From: Parastagonospora avenae f. sp. tritici 18332-5
Lineage: Eukaryota > Ascomycota > Dothideomycetes > Pleosporales > Phaeosphaeriaceae
Reading direction: 5' to 3'
DNA length: 64,000 bases
NCBI GenBank assembly: GCA_022559985.1
Contig: JAFJTR010000018.1
Coordinates: forward strand, 124,001 to 188,000
Positions within the stretch are counted from its first letter, which is position 1. Each line of letters begins with the position of its first letter. The translations under genes and the position numbers were made by a program. Below the pieces are notes generated by a model. That model searched no databases and was not told the origin of the DNA. It saw only the letters and a program-made list of their open reading frames with translations. Below are positions 59,135 to 64,000 of this stretch, piece after piece.

Positions 59135-60040
59135 TTACATCTTCCGTATCATATTCTTTGTTACTGGTTCACAATCATCATAACGTCGATGGTCGCAATA
59201 CTGTAGAACAGATCCCGGCTTTTTACAAGTCCTCTTTTTCTTATCATTAGGAATCCTGTTGCCACGTTGGGAACTACAGTCACAGCAAATGTAATCGTAC
59301 TTGTCGTCCTTTGCTTTAGGATAGTATATCCTAGGTTTTTTGGCCTTTGGCTCCGGCGGTGGCCCTTCTAAGGAGTATGCGCACGACACAGGCCTTTGGC
59401 TAGGCATAGGTTGCATCGGAAGCTGTGGGACCATGGTATAATTAGGTGCTTACACCAGGGTCTTCTGAGGTACAGGTGGGCGAGTGGGACTGACATAAAT
59501 CTTACGTATCCGGCCTGCCCTTGAACTAGGCTCGTTCTTGGGTGATTTTGGAACGAGGAGGTTGTGTTCGAGCTTGAGTGTTGCCCTGATAATTTTGTTG
59601 ACTTGGTGGTCCAACAGCCTGGATGTCATCACTCAGCAGGTTCCCATAACTTGTGCAGGCAGATTTTGTCGAAGCCTGGGTGTTTCCCCGGTAGTTCGCC
59701 GCACTTGGCGGGCCATTGTAAGAACTATTCAGGTATGGAGAGGGCTGGGTGTAGTCCTGTGGTCAGCTCGCGCTGCCCGAGTATGCTAGAGCGCCGTACG
59801 ATGATGCCGGACTTTGACCATATGTTTGAGGATGGGCTAGTTGGACATATTCCGGGCTTCGACGTGTCCAACGTTCAATTGGGGGAATTGCCGCCCCTTG
59901 ATGAGTCTGCCGAGAAGTTTGATAATTCAACTGTGACTACTCGGATGATTGTTCACACCCTGGTGATGGGGATTGCATTGGAGTGTCTCCAGTACTTGGA
60001 ACATCTAAGCAAGTGAAGTTCCGAGAGAGCCATAGTGTGA
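59135..60040 (-). pseudogene. Decayed gene for Gln/Ser/Tyr-rich low-complexity protein with Cys-rich tail
   Basis: From about 60040 downward one minus-strand frame encodes a prion-like, Gln/Ser/Pro/Tyr-rich chain (QLNYQTSRQTHQ, PSPYLNSSYNGPPSAANY, PPSQQNYQGNTQARTQ) but is cut by TAG at 59939-59937 and TGA at 59765-59763, and ends at TAG 59528-59526. Coding sense then appears in another frame (GRIRKIYVSPTRPPVPQ) and, after a possible 33-nt intron, in a basic Cys-rich C-terminus ending at 59135 (KKPRIYYPKAK; YDYICCDCSS; LQYCDHRRYDDC), which looks like a short zinc-binding tail. That layout, a low-complexity N-terminus plus a CxxC tail, is common in uncharacterised fungal proteins. The stop codons could arise from CAG and CGA by C-to-T change. 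If introns rescue it, the model would need several unusually short ones. Confidence 0.55.
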
Positions 60041-60180
60041 CTGAAATTCGAAGATTGAACTGAGTACCAACCCTTCGCGTGTGGATTTAGTCACTAGTTA
60101 TGTATACGAACAGGTAGATCAGGCGAGACTAAGGAACGCCGATCGCCCAAAGTCACTCTTGCGCAACATGACACCCCACC

Positions 60181-61399
60181 TCAGTGCAGCGTCCTCAGCG
60201 TCTCCTCTACCACAACGCCGAGACCTCCAATACCCAACACAGTCCACAGCCATTTATTGCTCAGCTCCTCAGTGCGCGGCCAGAAGGAGTTCTTATCCTC
60301 GCGGAACTTCTCCAGCTCGGCAAACTTCTCGGGGTGTGACGCAGAGTAACGGCGCTCTTGGTGTTTTTCCTTCTCAGCGTCGCCGCCGAAGTATCGCAGG
60401 AATGCGTAGTTGGCGATGGGGCCGAGAAGCTCGACAGGTGCCAGCATGTCGGAGCCGTAGAGCATGACGATGAAGGAGATGTGGACTAGCGTGTCTCCGA
60501 GGTAGCTTCAAGATGTCAGTCGCGAGCTTCAGTTGTAGGTGTTGGAAGGCTTACTTGGGGTTGCGAACGATGCTCCACACGCCTTCTCTCAGAATGCCGC
60601 GGCCGCCTTCGGCTTTGTACTGATCGAGCTGATAATCTGCGAGCGACTCCATGGCGAGACCAGAAGAGAACAGTCCGACGGCAAGCATCTGAATGTACGG
60701 GTGGAAGCCTGTCATGACGGCACCTTCATGGCGAAACGGAGCCTACGTTGTTCAGTCCATGTCTTTCGCAACTTTGGAAAGGGGCAGTCTTACCGTGAAA
60801 GGTAGAGAAATAATCATCTGAAAGAACGCCTCCGGAATAAACACCTTATACCAAGCGCTCTCCCAAAATCCCTCTTCCTTCTTCACAACCTCATACCTCG
60901 GATCATCCGCCCCTCTATTGACCGAGCGTGACGCAATGCGATAAAACAGCCGACCACCCCAAAGCGTCACTCCCGTCAGCATAACACGCTCATGCCAAGA
61001 CAATCGACTGAACGCCTGCGACACAGTCAAACCAGCAGCAACCCGTCTTCCCACAGCCGACCACCAAGCATTTGCAACCTGCCCAGACGGCCACAGCCAG
61101 TCTTTGGCTTCAACGCGATTAGTGTAGCGAGCGGCGCCATACGCGATGCCAGCAAGGCCGGCATGAAGTGTAAACGACGGAATCAACGTGTCTTTCAAGA
61201 TGCCCACATCAAAAAGTGACGGAGAATTGACATGTGTCTTAGAATGCGTGCGATCAACATACGTCGCATTGTTCCCGGCCGAACCACCAGGCTGGGAGTT
61301 TGAAAGGTAGAATTCAGCCGCTTGACGGTCCGCGACTTGGATGCGGATATCGGGTGGTGAGGCCTCGCTCTTGGGCGCGCTGAACCAGCCTGTCGCCAT
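60181..61399 (-). CDS. DUF1295 / steroid-5-alpha-reductase-like membrane protein
   Basis: Three exons: 61399-60794, 60742-60555 and 60505-60181; introns of 51 and 49 nt, phases consistent; 372 residues. Start taken at 61399 (MATGWFSAPK); an in-frame extension upstream to 61699 is open but basic, low in conservation and reads like leader sequence. Several hydrophobic helices are followed by the diagnostic C-terminal block ILREGVWSIVRNPNYLGDTL, split by the second intron (RNPN|YLGD), which matches the RxPNYxG motif of DUF1295/ICMT-like integral membrane reductases and methyltransferases that bind a cofactor near the membrane. Substrate unknown. It is divergent to the RidA gene. Confidence 0.88.
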
Positions 61400-61791
61400 G
61401 ATGTTGTAGAGGAGAAGGGGAACTTGCTGCGAGACGCGTCGTGTGAGACGTTCTTTATTGGGGAACGATGCGGGTGGAGTGACTTCCCCGCATTCTGCGT
61501 AATGTAGGCGTCGCTTCTGATTCGGTCGGGTCGACGTGGCGTGTGGACGTGAATGAAGGCATGGCGGCTGGCGAATGGGAAAGAGCGGATTGGCTAGGGG
61601 TTTATGGTAAGCTGTCTTGTGCGTTCCATCCTGTTTGCGAGAGTCGTTCGGGGTTGGAGAATGTACGGTGACGTCATCGACCTTCATGTGAACTTTCAAA
61701 CCGTAAGTATCTTCAAACCACAGGCGAAGTTTAGGTACAACGAGACTCTAAGAGAATTATCGACGCCCGTCATATTTTCGCTTTGTTCATT
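61400..61791. promoter_or_regulatory. Shared intergenic promoter of DUF1295-like and RidA genes
   Basis: 392 bp between divergent start codons. An open minus-strand extension of the DUF1295-like frame covers most of it but does not look coding. Confidence 0.4.
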
Positions 61792-62250
61792 ATGGCTTCC
61801 GCCAAATCCCTAGCCTCCAAACCCGAAGCATCCAATCCTCCAAACGTCCCAACGCCCCCACCAACGTACTCCCAACTCTGCATCACGCCCATCCTCCCAC
61901 AATCAAAACTCATCACACTTGCGGGACAAACCGGTCTTCAAAATGACAGTTCAATCGCTCCGGACATCGAAACCCAAGCAAAAGACGCCTACAAATCCAT
62001 CCTCGAATGCCTAAAAGCCGCCGGTGCAACACCACGTGACATCGTTATGGTACGGCACTTCATCGTAAAAGAAAGCGGCAACGCGGAAAAAGACAAACTA
62101 GACGTTGTCGATCGAGGCTGGGGAGAAGTATGGATGGAATTCATGGATCGCGAAGCGCAAGGACACAGACCACCTGACACGGTCGTGGGCGTTGCGAGTT
62201 TGGCGAAGAAAGCGCTGCTGTACGAGTGTGAAGTCACTGCGATTGTATGA
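61792..62250 (+). CDS. RidA/YjgF/UK114-family protein
   Basis: Single exon, 152 residues from the ATG at 61792. The RidA fold is visible as PPTYSQLCITP, KLITLAGQTGLQND (strand with the Gly turn), IETQAKDAYKSILECLKAAG (the long helix), DIVMVRHFIV and the C-terminal PPDTVVGVASLAKKALLYE. The key arginine of enamine/imine deaminases (IxRxE/VRxx) appears altered: VGVASLAKKALLYECEV has no Arg at the usual site, so deaminase activity is uncertain. An N-terminal Pro-rich extension of ~25 residues precedes the domain. Its last 17 bases overlap the 3' end of the convergent alpha/beta hydrolase gene. Confidence 0.88.
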   Translation: MASAKSLASKPEASNPPNVPTPPPTYSQLCITPILPQSKLITLAGQTGLQNDSSIAPDIETQAKDAYKSILECLKAAGATPRDIVMVRHFIVKESGNAEKDKLDVVDRGWGEVWMEFMDREAQGHRPPDTVVGVASLAKKALLYECEVTAIV

Positions 62251-63223
62251 TAGAGCGATGAGCCTTGATGCGTTCGAGGAGTTTCCTGACTTCTTCGACT
62301 ACGATGCCGGGCCGGCGGATTGGCAAGTCGTGTCCGATGTCTCCGTAGTATCTGAACTCAGTGTTCTTGGATAACCGACATTGTGCTCGCTGAATTTGAT
62401 CGTGATATAGGCCGAATCGCTCGATGTAATCTCGCACAATACGTCTTTCTTCTTCTGTTCCGTCGCCATTCGCAACGCCGGCATCGTATTGCACTTGAAT
62501 GTCGTGTGTAGCGTGAAATTTGAGAACAGTCAGGGGCGCTGTACCCATGATTTGCTTCTCGAATTGATGCTCTTGCGCCAGTAAATCAGCACCAGCGTGT
62601 GTGTATTCCCGCCCAAAGTTCTCATTTGTGCGACCTTGCGCTTCGATGGCGTAGTCCCACTGTTCCTGGGTCATGCCTGACTCTTCGCAGAGATGGGTGA
62701 TTGCCTCGTAATCGACATTCTTTACTACGGCTTCAAGTTCTAGTGGTGGCAGACGCTTATGCATTGCCATCATGAGCTCTGTGGCACAATCGAGCAGTAC
62801 CGATCCAACGATGTTTGAGGGGTTGAAGGACAGAAAGCAGCGTGCTGGTATTCCACCAAAAGAGTGGCCCATCAGGATGTAAGGCGGTTTGAGCTGAGTC
62901 AAAGACAGTAGCTCTGCGAAATCCTTCGCTGTGTCCTGCGCAAGAATGTCCTTCTCACCATTGGGCGACTTTGATGGTGGGAGTGTGCTTCGATCGTATC
63001 CCGCGCGATCGTAGAAGAGCACGCGAACATGTTTGCTGAGCTGTTCCTGCAACGTCACGTAAATTGCTGATGACGCAGCTCCACCAGTGAAGAAGATCAA
63101 GAGTGGTGCATTGGGTAGGCGGACAGGACCCGAGACAGAAGCCCAGAGCTTGTGCGTCGGAAGTTGCACGAAACCAGAATGTTGCGGCTGCACGAGCCAA
63201 GGGTTTTCTGAATCTAATAACAT
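62234..63223 (-). CDS. Alpha/beta hydrolase
   Basis: Single exon, 329 residues. The fold signature is LLIFFTGGAASSAIY (oxyanion region), VRVLFYDRAGYDRS, the nucleophile elbow LMGHSFGGIPARC with Ser near residue 121, and a C-terminal YYGDIGHDLPIR carrying the catalytic His near 308; an acid follows LKFHATHD. It is a serine hydrolase of the lipase/epoxide-hydrolase-like group, cytosolic since no signal peptide is seen. Substrate unknown. Stop codon lies within the end of the RidA gene on the other strand (17-bp tail-to-tail overlap), so the transcripts must overlap by more. Confidence 0.9.
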   Translation of the reverse strand: MLLDSENPWLVQPQHSGFVQLPTHKLWASVSGPVRLPNAPLLIFFTGGAASSAIYVTLQEQLSKHVRVLFYDRAGYDRSTLPPSKSPNGEKDILAQDTAKDFAELLSLTQLKPPYILMGHSFGGIPARCFLSFNPSNIVGSVLLDCATELMMAMHKRLPPLELEAVVKNVDYEAITHLCEESGMTQEQWDYAIEAQGRTNENFGREYTHAGADLLAQEHQFEKQIMGTAPLTVLKFHATHDIQVQYDAGVANGDGTEEERRIVRDYIERFGLYHDQIQRAQCRLSKNTEFRYYGDIGHDLPIRRPGIVVEEVRKLLERIKAHRSIIQSQ

Positions 63224-63476
63224 TGCGGACTCGCGGGGTACAATACTGTTACTCTACGAGGCTATATAGCGTGTGTAGAGCCTTATCTAAGCAGTGCTTC
63301 CCTGTGGACGGAATTGGCAGGTACGTACGTCATGCTTACGGCAGGGCGCCGTACATCTGCAAACATGTGCTAATGGAGAGTATCTATGGGGAAAAGGATT
63401 TGAAGCGACCTCCTTCACTTTACCTAAAGCACCCCGGCGCAACCGCGTAAAGTTCACAACTCGAGCACTCCAAACG

Positions 63477-64000
63477 CTACCATCCCCTCTCCCTAACCTC
63501 CCCCTCTATCCCCTCACTCCCGTCCCCCACCCCCAAATACAAAATATCATGCAAACACTGCCTCCACCCCTTCCCTTTCCCATCTTTATCTCCATCCACG
63601 TCCTCTCCCTTCCCGACATCCTCCTCGCGCCACCAATACTGCACCTTAACCAACACCCCCTCTTCACTCTCATCCCACAAATCCACGCGCACACCCACCC
63701 ACCCCTCCTCTTCAGCCTGCCGATATAACTCTTCTGGTGTCGTGCTGACAGCCGCACAACCCTCTTTCGTCCCGAAAGAAGAGCAGGAAACAGGTATGGG
63801 ACGGATAGAGTACCAGAGTCTCGATTTCTTTGTGGAGCTTGTTACTTTTGTATCTTTAATCACCTGCTCAGTTGCAGCCGATGGCCCATCAAAATAAAGC
63901 ACTCCTTCATCAGCGTCTTTCTGATACCGCACGATTTGCTCTCTCGTCGTCGCTGCGAAAGTTGGGATGGGCCGGCATATCTGCATGCATGTTGGTGAGA
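63477..64000 (-). CDS. Hypothetical protein, may be 5' truncated by the window
   Basis: The frame is open from the window end to the stop at 63477. An ATG at 63986 would give 169 residues, but the same frame stays open upstream, so the true start may lie outside. The chain is acidic and Trp/Gly-rich toward its end (EEGWVGVRVDLWDESEEG, VLVKVQYWWREEDVGKGED) with a Cys pair near the middle (CSSFGTKEGC). Pattern and composition resemble uncharacterised fungal proteins, but I recognise no domain. The 3' part is extremely C-rich on the plus strand. Confidence 0.55.
   Translation of the reverse strand, partial: SPTCMQICRPIPTFAATTREQIVRYQKDADEGVLYFDGPSAATEQVIKDTKVTSSTKKSRLWYSIRPIPVSCSSFGTKEGCAAVSTTPEELYRQAEEEGWVGVRVDLWDESEEGVLVKVQYWWREEDVGKGEDVDGDKDGKGKGWRQCLHDILYLGVGDGSEGIEGEVRERGW

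Noticed and set aside
1..64000. tRNA, rRNA or CRISPR loci
   Set aside because: No cloverleaf-like B-box/A-box pair, ribosomal core sequence or spaced direct repeats was recognised; CRISPR is not expected in a fungus.

Overview
The window is a chromosomal segment of a filamentous ascomycete. Most genes carry short spliceosomal introns (43-67 nt, GT..AG, often with a CTAAC/CTGAC-like branch site), UTRs are compact, and the families present (HET, Zn2Cys6 with AflR-type tail, fungal 7TM, NR-PKS, GH11, six-cysteine secreted proteins) are fungal. The metabolic cluster it carries is known from Dothideomycetes (Cercospora, Elsinoe, Parastagonospora, Shiraia), so I infer a dothideomycete; genus cannot be read from the sequence.

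Layout. 0-12 kb: 3' end of a bilirubin-oxidase-like multicopper oxidase, a Helo-like/fungal-N protein, a DAO-type FAD oxidoreductase, a 7TM membrane protein, a Cue5 orthologue (CUE domain plus WQPL autophagy motif), and an F-box-like gene split by one in-frame TGA. 12.3-38.5 kb: a complete-looking perylenequinone (cercosporin/elsinochrome/hypocrellin type) biosynthetic cluster: laccase, fasciclin protein, non-reducing PKS (SAT-KS-MAT-PT-ACP-ACP-TE), O-methyltransferase/FAD-monooxygenase fusion, MFS transporter, second O-methyltransferase, AflR-like Zn2Cys6 regulator and berberine-bridge-type FAD oxidase. Three divergent gene pairs share promoters (laccase/fasciclin, PKS/fusion enzyme, transporter/methyltransferase). 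39-49 kb: a six-cysteine small secreted protein, an aldehyde dehydrogenase, a GH11 xylanase, a small membrane protein, and a divergent SDR / FAD-monooxygenase pair. 48.8-51.5 kb: a large decayed coiled-coil gene. 53-64 kb: HET protein, a GPI-type secreted protein, a small secreted protein, a decayed low-complexity gene, a DUF1295-like membrane enzyme, a RidA homologue, an alpha/beta hydrolase and a hypothetical protein.

How the cluster should work (family knowledge): the PKS makes nor-toralactone; the fusion enzyme O-methylates it and oxidatively opens the pyrone; the second methyltransferase methylates the naphthalene; laccase plus fasciclin protein couple two naphthalenes to the perylenequinone; the BBE-type oxidase performs a further oxidation/cyclisation; the MFS protein exports the photosensitiser; the Zn2Cys6 protein activates the genes. 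No homologues of the methylenedioxy-bridge genes (CTB9/CTB10) are seen, which points to an elsinochrome/hypocrellin/phleichrome-type product rather than cercosporin.

The most noteworthy observations are a GG (not GT) splice donor in the transporter gene, a 77-bp near-perfect foldback inside the cluster, and at least three genes in different stages of decay with C-to-T type stop codons. No tRNA, rRNA or CRISPR was recognised.
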